A DNA stretch of 64,000 bases from Histomonas meleagridis (lineage: Eukaryota > Parabasalia > Tritrichomonadida > Dientamoebidae): the NCBI GenBank assembly GCA_020186115.1, contig WSYJ01000125.1:434001-498000 (forward strand), read 5' to 3'. Positions 53,535 through 63,456 of the stretch are shown here, one piece after another; within the stretch, counting starts at the first letter, position 1, and the number at the start of each line of letters is the position of its first letter. A program made the translations under genes and the position numbers. The notes below the pieces were generated by a model. It did no database searches and was not told the DNA's origin. It was given only the letters and a program-made list of their open reading frames with translations.

Positions 53535-54983
53535 TCATTCTCCATCTTCAGAAATTACCAGGTTTTCGTTAGTCTTAATGCAGTCCCTTAGTTCATTTAT
53601 CAAGTTTTCAGTGATTTCATCGTCTGTTGGAACATTTTGTAAACATTGAATTAATTCATCGTCAAAAAAAGGTATATCGAAATGTGCAATATTCAATAAT
53701 CCTTTCAGTAAAAGCGGGGTACTTTCAATTGAAAACATCAATTCCTTGATATAATTAATCAAGCCAATTTGTATTAGAGCATTAATTTGTAGTGCATCGC
53801 AATTGATTAATGTTATAGAAAACAACTCTAGAATTGCTTCTTTTAGATCAAAGTCCAGATTGTCAAACAAAGCGCCTATGTGCTCAAAGATTTGAGCTGC
53901 AATTAAAGAGTTAACGTAAAAACCGCCACGGTTTACAACGCTCTGAAAAAGTTTCACCACTGAAATTTGAATGCTTTTTTCGGTTTTTAACATGCCATGG
54001 AAGACGTTAAAATCGATCATTTGATGGAAACGAGAAATGTTTTCTTCGTTATAACTTATATAACAGAGTTTTAAAATCTCAACAATATAAAATACAGTGG
54101 GGATATCTTGCGAATTTATGAAGTTTAAAATCAAATCTTCAATAAATTTTGAAGATAAAAATTGATTTACGACTAACAACAAATAGAACAAACCACATAT
54201 GCTATGTGCATAGCAGGGTTCGATGTTGTTTTGGAAAATAAAACAGAATATTCGATAAAGTAAATCAATTGATCGTTCATTAAGAATATCTGCTTTCCTC
54301 GCAATGTTCGAAAGTAACCACGAAGAACTTTGGAGAACTTGGCTTTCTGTGGACTTTGAGATTTCATTGAATAGCATATCTAATAATTGAAATATATATT
54401 TGAAATGATTCAAAAAAATGTCTGTAGAGTAAAGATTAATTAAAAGACGTAATGCTCCTATTTTGGTATCAACACTATAATTGACAAAATTATTTAAAAT
54501 AATTTGAACAGTGTCATATTTCGTAATTAAATCAACAATAACATCTTTTGATGCATCTGAAAGTATAACAAGTAACGTAAACGCACGAGCTAATAAAGTT
54601 TGATTTCCTTCAACTGCATCATGAAGAGGTGTTTCAGCAGCATTTAAATCTACAATAATAAGAAGTGTATCTAGTATTTCAGATTTTTTAAGTTTGTTGC
54701 AATATTCATTCATTTCAACATTTTGTGAAATTGCTGTAATACAGAAATTGATTAAATTTTCGATTTGTAACAAAATATTTCCGAAATTTAAATTAATCCA
54801 AGAAGTAAAAAGTCTTTGGCATGTGTCATGAAAAATTTCAATGCTCTCTATAGTTGGTAATTTATCAACATCTTCATATATTTGGGGAACAAAAGAGGAA
54901 ATACGCATTCTTCCATGCATTGAGTTGAATGCTGATACTTCAGCAAAAGAAAACTTCTTACCCAGCGCATAACTCACCAGCAT
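53535..54983 (-). CDS. Armadillo-repeat protein, importin-alpha-like
   Basis: 482 residues from ATG 54983-54981 (an in-frame TTG six codons upstream is not used). A succession of ARM-like helices is visible: LLARAFTLLVILSDAS, QVLQSSSWLLSNIARKAD (the 'SWxLSNI' echo of the importin-alpha ARM motif), and KGLLNIAHFDIPF. No IBB domain (basic N-terminal cluster) is present, so it might be a divergent importin-alpha-type adaptor or another ARM protein. Nuclear transport is a possible role only. Divergent from the histone-fold gene with ~200 bp between. Confidence 0.6.
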   Translation of the reverse strand: MLVSYALGKKFSFAEVSAFNSMHGRMRISSFVPQIYEDVDKLPTIESIEIFHDTCQRLFTSWINLNFGNILLQIENLINFCITAISQNVEMNEYCNKLKKSEILDTLLIIVDLNAAETPLHDAVEGNQTLLARAFTLLVILSDASKDVIVDLITKYDTVQIILNNFVNYSVDTKIGALRLLINLYSTDIFLNHFKYIFQLLDMLFNEISKSTESQVLQSSSWLLSNIARKADILNERSIDLLYRIFCFIFQNNIEPCYAHSICGLFYLLLVVNQFLSSKFIEDLILNFINSQDIPTVFYIVEILKLCYISYNEENISRFHQMIDFNVFHGMLKTEKSIQISVVKLFQSVVNRGGFYVNSLIAAQIFEHIGALFDNLDFDLKEAILELFSITLINCDALQINALIQIGLINYIKELMFSIESTPLLLKGLLNIAHFDIPFFDDELIQCLQNVPTDDEITENLINELRDCIKTNENLVISEDGE

Positions 54984-55165
54984 TTTTAGTGAACTTAACA
55001 AGCATATAGGTCTTTATCAAAAAGTTTAAAATAAACGTTCCAAATATTGACGCTTTCACTGTAAACTGATGAATATCCACTTTTTTAATGCTTTTGTGGT
55101 GTCAATATACATTTGAATAGTTTTATCAAGAATTAATTTTTTGATTGAATTTTTGTGATACAAAA

Positions 55166-55175
55166 TTAACGGTCG
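55166..55175 (+). promoter_or_regulatory. TTAACGGTCG promoter-like motif
   Basis: Third exact copy of the 10-mer, 13 bases upstream of the ATG at 55189, in the same orientation as the gene. The position fits a core promoter element next to the transcription start. Confidence 0.45.
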
Positions 55176-55188
55176 ATATCTTCTATTT

Positions 55189-55515
55189 ATGTCCGAAATA
55201 TTTAATCAAGGGTCCATGTCTTCTATGGTAAAACAGCTAGTTGGAAATGAAGAAACTCTTTCACAAGAAGCTGAAAATATTCTTATACAAATTGGAATGG
55301 AATTATTTGAATTAATTGCTCAAAATTCCATAACTGAAGCAAAGGCGAGGCAACCTGATCAGGAACATGTAACAGTTGAACAGTGCGATGCTTCTCTCGT
55401 GTGTGATGCTCTTTTAAAAAATAATCACCAACAAATTAACAAATCACAAAATCCAGAGCACCTTGAAAGGATGGAGCTTCTAAGGATGTTCCGCGAATCA
55501 AAGGAAAATCAATAA
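55189..55515 (+). CDS. Histone-fold protein, TAF12-like
   Basis: 108 residues, ATG at 55189. A histone fold is suggested by LVGNEETLSQEAENILIQIG, then MELFELIAQNSITEAKARQ (long helix alpha 2) and VTVEQCDASLV (helix alpha 3). The layout 'LV...D..L..E.E..L...A..F...I...S...AK.R....V...D' is that of TFIID subunit TAF12/TAF20; H2B-related NF-YC or Drap-type proteins are alternatives. A nuclear transcription-complex subunit is likely. Confidence 0.55.
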   Translation: MSEIFNQGSMSSMVKQLVGNEETLSQEAENILIQIGMELFELIAQNSITEAKARQPDQEHVTVEQCDASLVCDALLKNNHQQINKSQNPEHLERMELLRMFRESKENQ

Positions 55516-56153
55516 ATATATGTTTAATGTTAAAAAAAATATTATTTTATTTAATGATTAAAATCGTGTTTGAAATTATTATAGCTCATACAAAGCATCG
55601 CCCTTGAATTATAATAACGAAATTTGTCACTATAGCGCGATTTTATAAAAAAAAAATGATATTAATAAATTAGAAACTTTTATCTAACATAAATTTATGT
55701 GTGTATATTAAATATATGTATATAACATATCTGTGCATAACATATTTATGTATTACATTTTCATTGTGTATAGCATATATTAAATATTATATATTCATTA
55801 TAAGATATAACATCATATTTAACATATTCATTGTATATAATCTTATATACAATAATGTAATTTATGATGATATTATATTTGAATATATGAAATACATGAT
55901 TGTGTTATAACACATAAATATGCTCTGCATGATGTTATACATAAGTATGTTACATATGATTATGTCAACATAAGATTTAAAGAATATTTCAAGTTTTTCT
56001 TTGCCCAAAAAAATCAACAAATTTCATAAAGTATGTGCTTCATAAGGTTTATTGCAAAATTTCTAATCTTTGAATAAAAATTCATAGAAAGTAGGCTAAA
56101 CTTGTTTTTGGAATTTGGCAGAAGCTGTTAAAATTATTGAAATTAATTTTGAA
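55516..56153. other. AT-rich intergenic region with low-complexity TA/CAT stretch
   Basis: About 640 bp. 55690-55960 is a run of short TATA/CATAT/ATGTA words with near-palindromic structure. No gene relic recognised. Confidence 0.5.
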
Positions 56154-57503
56154 TTAAGCATTAATTCCTTCTTGTTCAAGAAGTAATTTAACTATTTCTA
56201 TATAACCACATCCAGATGCAAACATAAGTGCTGTATCATATAGTTTAAATAATTTCCAAATATTATTTTAAAATAAAAAAAATATTAAAATAAATCTCAA
56301 ATTAAGCAAATAAATACCTTTCCCATTAATATCAATTCCTCTTTGTTTTAAAATATATTCAACAAGTTCAATATTTCCTATTTCTACAGAGTATATTAAA
56401 ATATTTTTTGGAATTGGATTTTCTTTCAGAAAATGTTTTATGAGATAAAGATTTCCAATTCTTGCACTGTCATTAATAATATTTTCATTAATTTTCAATC
56501 CATTTTGTTGTAAAAACTTTAAAATTTCAATGTTCCAAAACATAATACATTCTATTCCTAATTCTTCTAAATCTTTAATTTCAATAACATTGTTTTCATA
56601 AAGATAATAAAAGATATCATTTCGATGAAACATAATTGCTGCTTCATATGCATTGTCAAATGAAGAATGATTTTGTTCACATAAATGAATAATTTCTTCA
56701 TTTCCACTTGCAACTGCATATTTACCTGTTTTATTTACATTTGCACCATTCATAAGTAAATATTTAAAACATTTAACTGACCCAAAAAATGCTGCATAAT
56801 CTATTAATGAAACACCATAATAATTGACAAAACCACATCTTTCATAAACTGATGGTAGAATATATCGATTATAATTAAATTTTGAATGTGATGTTATTTC
56901 TTGAAGTTTTTCTATTTCATCATTTCGAATTACTTTTGCAATTTCATTTGGATTATGGCCATCTTCAATTAATTTCTTATGAAGCGCCCAATCATTCTTT
57001 GAGAGTTCTTCAATGTTTGACATATGTCTAGAAGAACGATAATTCATTGTTTGAATTTCTTCTTTAGTCATATAGTGAATAAAATATAGACTTTTCTTAG
57101 CTTTTAATATTTTTGGATCAATAATGTTATATTCACATAATTTCAAAAGTGGATAATTTGGTTCTTTCTCAATAAGTGTTGAAAAAAAAAGAAAATTAGT
57201 AAAAACATCAAAAATTTTAGATTTGACTTTATAAGTTTCTTGAAATTTTTGAATTTCATTCATGAAATTTAAATATATAGTAAAATCATTGTCTGTAGTA
57301 ATAATACAGATAAAGACAAAATGACTTATAACAACATTAAATGAACATGGGTAATCATAATCAAATATGGAAATAATTGTTTGAGATGATTGAGAAATAT
57401 TTTTTTTATTTAAACCAAATATGATTTGCTGAATTGATTCAATGATTTCCATTTCGCTTGCTTTTGAGTTTTGATGTTTTTTATTTGGACTGTTTGCCAA
57501 CAT
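56154..57503 (-). CDS. DUF3447-ankyrin protein with one interrupted ankyrin unit
   Basis: ATG at 57503-57501 (an in-frame TTG two codons earlier is not used). Segment 1, 57503-56316, 396 codons: DUF3447 block (NDWALHKKLIEDGHNPNEIA, LIDYAAFFGSVKCFKYLLMN, IIHLCEQNHSSF) and the first ankyrin unit ending DINGKG. Then a 78-nt spacer (56315-56238). Segment 2, 56237-56154: DTALMFASGCGYIEIVKLLL to TAA. Both segments are open and in the same phase. Without splicing, the protein would end after ~15 hydrophobic residues read from the spacer. Confidence 0.75.
56238..56315 (-). repeat. Intron-like spacer (78 nt) in ankyrin gene
   Basis: Begins after GGT (Asp position changed to Gly) with ATTTATTTGC and ends ATTTGGAAATTATTTAAAC then TATAT before GAT ACA GCA. 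Contains in-frame TAA. It is the only spacer with GT at the 5' edge (G|GTATTTATTTG). Confidence 0.75.
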
Positions 57504-57900
57504 GAACAAATGAAATCAATTGATTTTGATCAACCTTTTTTGTATTATTTATCAAAAGTGACGAATTTTTTCATTATTTTACCTCACATAATTGGACACT
57601 CAAATTTGGTATTCATTATAACATTATTCATTTGAAGTGGTATCCATATTTGCCACAATAATTATCTGGTTAATGTCCTAAAAATTTTAATTTAAAATTC
57701 TTATGATCATACAATGATTGCTCAATTTCTTTAAAAAGGCTTTATCTATATTTTTTTATTTTTTCTGAAGGGGTTTTGAAAGATTTCTTTAGCTTAAAAC
57801 TTAAATATTATAAATGTTATTGCAATATCAAATAATTATAATTAATTAGTTGAAAACTTAATTTGTGATTATGAATCATATATGAAACATTTATCCAACC
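57504..57900. other. Intergenic region
   Basis: AT-rich, no gene or relic recognised. Confidence 0.45.
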
Positions 57901-57911
57901 AAATAATGTTA

Positions 57912-58268
57912 TAATGAACGGTGCTAAAGAACCAATTCCAATAATAAGAATTAATAACAATTACATCGAATTTGAACATTCTAATGGATGAATTTAAGAA
58001 AATTCATTTATCAGAAGGAATGTACAATATTTGAAACTAATCGTGATAAAAATAATGAAAAAGAACAACTGAAATTACCTAATAACACAAATATTATAAT
58101 TAAATTCTAAATAAAAATGGACGTGAATGTAAAATATAAAAAAAAAGTGGATTAGGAATAGCTTCAATCATTGGAATTTCCATTTCTGTAGCTGTTGCTT
58201 TAATTGGTGGAATTCGATGTTATTTCAAAGCAAAAAAGAAAAAGATTAACAGAACACTACAACTGTGA
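57912..58268 (+). pseudogene. Remnant of a membrane-anchored (BspA-type) surface protein 3' end
   Basis: Fragments GAKEPIPIIRINNNYIEFE, HLSEGMYNI and LPNNTNIIIKF lie in different frames, followed by an intact membrane anchor and tail, KSGLGIASIIGISISVAVAL then CYFKAKKKKINRTLQL and stop at 58268. This is the C-terminal layout of trichomonad BspA-like surface proteins. The rest of the gene is absent. Confidence 0.5.
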
Positions 58269-58743
<475 letters not shown>

Positions 58744-59174
58744 ATCTATTTTCGATCGAATAAAATTTTGCTTTAATGAAATTTGCATGCATATTGGTGA
58801 ATTTTTTTGACTGATGAAAATAGGTATTTGCTACCCACCAATTTTATAATATGCTATGGCATCTTAGATGGAAATATTGCATAAAAACTCTTTAAAATAA
58901 CACATTCACCAAAACTTGCAAGTTCGGGCACCCGAAAAAAAAAAAAAACATAAAAAATATCACCTGTAAGAATCGAACTTCCAACTAAGATAAAATTGGC
59001 CACCGGCCTAACTAACCGTTGTTTCACTGTGAATTTTAGTTATTCCAAATTAGCAGAAATTTAATTAAAAGAAATTACTTATGCAATAATTTGGAACCAA
59101 ATTCGAATTCTATTAAACATGTTAATTAAAAAATAAAACATTTATAAATCTATATTTATTAAACACAGCATATA
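58744..59174. other. Intergenic region containing a tRNA-like sequence
   Basis: AT-rich, with a CCCGAAA then A-run near 58930 and the tRNA-like sequence listed separately. Confidence 0.45.
58958..59036 (-). pseudogene. tRNA-like sequence (probable tRNA pseudogene)
   Basis: On the minus strand a box-A-like CGGTTAGTTAGGC and an excellent box B, GTTCGATTC, are correctly ordered and spaced for a tRNA. However, only four pairs of an acceptor stem (TCAC/GTGA) form, the T stem has a mismatch, and the anticodon arm (CCAA...TTGG) has an oversized loop. It is probably a decayed tRNA or tRNA-derived element. Confidence 0.35.
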
Positions 59175-59759
59175 TTATATTCCGATAAAGTCATCATACT
59201 CTTCTTCCTCTTCAACAAAGAGCAATGATTTTGTTTTTGCGTAAAGAGATTCATTTTCATTTCGAATCCATTCATCTCCGAGAACGGACTCAAAGAATGG
59301 ATGTTCGATTATCTCAAAAGCACTTATGCGCTTTTGTGGATCTGCTTCAAGTGTTCTTTGGATCAAATCCTTCAAATCTGGATATTGTTCAAACATTTTT
59401 TCAACATTGTCATGAATCAAAAATAAAAATGTGAGACCATAACTTAAGATATCTGAGGAATATAAAATTGGATCACTATCAACCAGTTTAATAGAATTTT
59501 CGAAGTCAAAAATTTGTGGTTTTGGTTCTTCACTTTCTATTCCATCTACGATCATATTTGCCAGTTTGGTGTTTCTTAGAAGAATATTATTGTTATGTAA
59601 TGTTGAAAGAGCAATAGCAATTCTATACATAACAATTGAAATGAAGCGAATTGAAAGATTAGATAAATTCTGTACACCGAATGATGCTTTACCACATTCG
59701 TAAGGCATAACAAGAACTCTGTAAATTTCATAATAAAATTGCTCCAAAATAGGTGTCAT
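59175..59759 (-). CDS. Protein kinase-like C-terminal lobe (pseudokinase or truncated gene)
   Basis: 194 residues from ATG 59759-59757. The segment corresponds to a kinase from the hinge onward: VLVMPYECGKASFG, catalytic loop replaced by LHNNNILLRNTKLANMIVD (no HRD Asp), DFG replaced by IFDFENS, then SSDILSYGLTFLFLI (helix F region) and LEADPQKRISAFEIIEHPFF (helix H/I of the kinase C-lobe). No N-lobe is present. Upstream in the same frame lies ATG at 59813, MAEVDFTSQL, then TAA (59783-59781), then EFQHPYMTP, so the gene may once have started there. It is probably a pseudokinase remnant. Confidence 0.6.
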   Translation of the reverse strand: MTPILEQFYYEIYRVLVMPYECGKASFGVQNLSNLSIRFISIVMYRIAIALSTLHNNNILLRNTKLANMIVDGIESEEPKPQIFDFENSIKLVDSDPILYSSDILSYGLTFLFLIHDNVEKMFEQYPDLKDLIQRTLEADPQKRISAFEIIEHPFFESVLGDEWIRNENESLYAKTKSLLFVEEEEEYDDFIGI

Positions 59760-59813
59760 GTATGGATGTTGAAATTCCGATTACAGTTGAGATGTGAAAT
59801 CAACTTCAGCCAT

Positions 59814-60207
59814 GTTTCCTTGAGTAATGGAAATAAATTTGAGTAAATATTTTTTTTGATACTTGGTTGCAACATACATGCAAGAGCTATTCGTGCTATA
59901 ACAGAGGCGGTCAAGCTCGTACCCGTTTATATGTGATCCAAGTTGACCGAACATTCAAAGAATGAATCGAGATGTGGCATCTCCACTATAACCGCTGGTA
60001 TAGATTAATTTTGAGTTAAAAATGATCCGATTTTCGGTTAAAATGGTAACTCTTATAATCATTTTGACTCAAGTTTGCATTAGTAATATGATGAACAATA
60101 TCAAACCTTCGGAATAAAAACATACATATGCAGGTATCATTCAAAAAAGATCACTTTAAAATAAATTATAAAATTAAGAAATTTTATTCTTTGTATGAAA
60201 TGTTTAA
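59814..60207. other. Intergenic region with possible coding relic
   Basis: Plus-strand frame around 59885-60010 reads KSYSCYNRGGQARTRLYVIQ, then VDRTFKE, a stop, IEMWHLHYNRWYR, suggesting former coding sequence I do not recognise. GC content is higher than in the flanks. Confidence 0.35.
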
Positions 60208-63011
60208 TTATTTTTTCTTCGTTTTAAGCAATTTCACAATGTCTTTATGTCCTTCTTCAGATGCAATTGAACATGCTGTATCAAATATATGTTATAAATT
60301 CCAAAAATTATTTTTTGATTCCAAATTTTGGAAATATACATTAATTTTATTAGAGAAATATTTTTAACATTTAAATTAATACCTTTTTGTTTAATAAGTA
60401 ATTTGACTATTTCAGTTGAACCTTTTCTTGCTGCATACATTAAAGCTGTTTCAAACAATTTCATAAAACTTCAAATTAATTTGTAAAACATCAAATTTTT
60501 TAATATGAATTTCAAAGACAACAAACAAAATTTATCCTTAACATTCAAATTAATTCCTTTATACTTAAGAAGTAACTTAACGATTTCAATTTTATCATTT
60601 TCGACTGCGTGCATAAGAGCAGTTTTAAATCGGAATAATAAATACCAAATTTTCACAAGAAATTAAAAACTATTAAAACAAATAGCAAATCAAACAAACT
60701 AATATCTCTATAATTTATTTGTATTCCTTCTTGTTGAAGAAGTAATTTAATTATTTCAAGATTTTGGTTTTCACTTTCGATTGCAAGTATAAGTGCATTT
60801 TGAAATTATATTCATAAATTCTAAATAATATTTTGCATCAGTAAAACATTTCATATAACATCAAATAAAAACTTATATACATCACTCTTAACATTAAGAT
60901 CAATTCCTTCATGTTCAAGAAGTAACTTAACTACTTCTGTATTACCTACTGAAGATGCATGCATAAGTGGTGTCCAAAATATTTTAAATAATTTCCAAAT
61001 GTAATTTTGAAATATTAAATTATTAAAATAAATCCAAAATAAAACAAATAAATGTCTTTTACATTAACATTAATTCCTTCTTGTTCAAGAAGTATTTTCG
61101 TTGTTTCTGGTTGATTATATTTCGCTGCTAAATTTAATGCATTTTGAAATTATTTAAATAAATTTCATTAAATATTATAAAATTTCATTAAATAACATAA
61201 ACAAATTTCAAATAACATAAATAAAAATTAATATTTTCACAAATATCTTCATGTTTTAATAAAGTTTGTAAAACATCAGCCCAACCTTTTTCAGCTGCTT
61301 CAAAGAATAATGTTCTAAACAGATTAAATGAATTCCATAAATTATAAATCAAATACTAAATTTTAATGATTAACTTTAAATAAAACAAAAAAATATTTTT
61401 TGCATTATAATCAATATCTTTTTGTTCAAGTAATAATTTAACAACATCAATTTTGTTATAAATTGCTGCTAATAAAAGTGCTGTATTAAATAATTTAAAT
61501 TAATTTTATAATATATTTAAAAAGAACAAAACCATTAAATAAATATCATCTTTAGCATTAATATCAGTTTTCTCATTTTGAAGTAATAATTTAACAACAT
61601 CAATTCTACCATTATGAGATGCTTCCAGAAGAGCAGTTTGAAATTCAGAAAATAAATTCCAAATAAAAACTAGAAATATAAAATATTTATAATAAAATCC
61701 ATAGAAAACATTGAAATATCTTTTGCATTAACATCAGTTTCTGGATTATCGAGAATCATTTTAGCAATTTTCTCATTCATTGCACGCATTAAAGGAGTTT
61801 TAAATCAAGAAAACAAACGCCAAATAATTATGAACAACATCTATAGATTTAGCGTTAATATCAATTCCATCTTTCTTAATAATGAATTCGACAAGTTCAT
61901 AATTACTTGTACGTGTTGCATAAGCTAAAATATTTTTAGGTATTTGATGTTTTTCAAGAAAATATTTCACAAGAAACAAATTTCCTGTTTTTGCTGCTTT
62001 ATTTATTATATCATCATTAATTTCCAAATTTTTCTCTATTAAATATGATAATATTTCATAGTTATTACATACAATACATTTCTTTCCTAACACATTTAAA
62101 TTAGCACTTTCTTCTAATTTGTTTTCATAAATATATTTAAAGATATCGTTTTGATGGAATTCAATTGCTGTTACATATGCACCTTCAAATGATGAATTAT
62201 TTTGTTCGCATAAATGAATTATCTCTATGTTTCCACCTGCAACAGCATATTCACCTGTTTTATGTATATCAGCGCCATTCATATGTAAATATTTAAAACA
62301 TTTAACAGCAGAAAAAAATGCTGCATAATCAACAATTGATACAGAATATCGATTAAGAAGAACACATGTTTCATAATGACTCCTTTCAATTGTTTGATTA
62401 TATGAAAAGCCAACTTGTGTTGATAATTCTTGTAATTGTTCAACATTATCATTTCGTATAATTTCGGCTATTTTAGTCGGATTAACTCCTTCTTGAAAGA
62501 GTTTCTTATGTAATTCGATGGGATCTTGCCCTTCCCCATAACTTCGAGCTAAATTAAGTAGAAAACGTGGAACTTCTTGAGGATCAAGATTTGGTTTATG
62601 ATGAATAAAAAACATTGAATAATTACTTATTAAATCATCTGCTTTATAATAACCATCTTCAATTAACATTTCTTCAAGGTAAATAGTTTCATGTCGTGGA
62701 TATGATTTCCTCGTATTGATGTAATCAAGAAATATTTCAATGGGATTTTGGTCAAATAATTTTTCGCTTTCTTCTTTTTCGTGAAATTTCTTTAAAAATC
62801 GTAAATTTGTATGAATATTTCCCTTTCGGGCTCTGAAAGATGATAATATCATATGACATAATTCTAAATTAATTGAATATGAATAATTGGCATCAAATAG
62901 ATTGACAAGTTCATCAATGGATGCTTCAATATTTGAATCATTTAACTCAAAAACAATATGATTTATAGATTGAAGATAAGAAAGATGATTTTTTGAGTTT
63001 TCTTGAGACAT
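60208..63011 (-). CDS. DUF3447-ankyrin protein with ten interrupted ankyrin units
   Basis: ATG at 63011-63009 (46 further upstream codons are open, from TTG, but lack family similarity). Segment 1, 63011-61845, 389 codons: DUF3447 (VSIVDYAAFFSAVKCFKYLH, EIIHLCEQNNSSF) and the first ankyrin unit. Ten more segments: 61801-61718, 61640-61545, 61487-61395, 61316-61227, 61146-61054, 60976-60884, 60802-60704, 60626-60534, 60452-60360, 60282-60208. Each is an ankyrin unit (KTPL, QTAL, NTAL, RTLF, QNAL, WTPL, QNAL, KTAL, ETAL, DTAC), mostly 93 nt, each a multiple of three, all open; the last ends LLKTKKK and TAA. Joined product about 690 residues, or 720 with three residues kept per junction. It is the strongest example of the spaced-ankyrin architecture. 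Confidence 0.75.
60283..61844 (-). repeat. Ten intron-like spacers between ankyrin units
   Basis: Minus-strand spacers 61802-61844 (43 nt), 61641-61717 (77), 61488-61544 (57), 61317-61394 (78), 61147-61226 (80), 60977-61053 (77), 60803-60883 (81), 60627-60703 (77), 60453-60533 (81), 60283-60359 (77). The 5' ends are close to ATTTATTTGTTTTATTT, and the 3' ends close to TTTGGAATTTATTTAAA then TTATTT. The interiors are not conserved. Several carry stops or lengths not divisible by three. Confidence 0.75.
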
Positions 63012-63456
63012 TTTCTGGTGATTTAATTTGAAATTTGCATCAAACGAAAAGTTATTGGATTTGTGTAGGATATCGGCAATAACCGAAATCGACCACCCAC
63101 AAAACAGGATGATCAAAATATATTCAAATTCCACACTACTTTTGCGCAAAAGTCTTTTTAAATGTCATAAAACGTTTATTGGAAGTTAAGAAAAATAATT
63201 TACTTTTTTTTTTCACGATCACATCGAAACCATAATTAAAAACAATGGAAAGTTTATGCGATATTCGTTTTGTGTAAAGAAATGATAGAGTTGAATGAAT
63301 GGAAAATGATGGACCACTGAATCTGAAGGAATAAATAAAGTTATTTCATTTATGTACCAATAAAAGAAACATTTCGAAACGAATTTAAATTTTCAGCAAA
63401 ACGAAAATTAAAGAAATAATTACCAATTCACAAAATAATTTATTAATATTTATCAC
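63012..63456. other. Intergenic region, 445 bp
   Basis: Upstream of the 63-kb DUF3447 gene. AT-rich; no gene, RNA or repeat recognised beyond an A/T run near 63205. Confidence 0.5.

Noticed and set aside
55690..55960. Short frame of Ile/Tyr/Phe in the TA-rich stretch
   Set aside because: Low-complexity TATA/CATAT sequence translates to a spurious hydrophobic peptide.
60283..61844. Ordinary GT-AG introns with shifted boundaries
   Set aside because: I looked for a common GT near the 5' ends and AG near the 3' ends. The ACAG seen at many 3' ends is the coding Thr-Ala (ACA GCA); other spacers read ACTG, ACAC or AATG there, and only one spacer has GT at the aligned 5' position.
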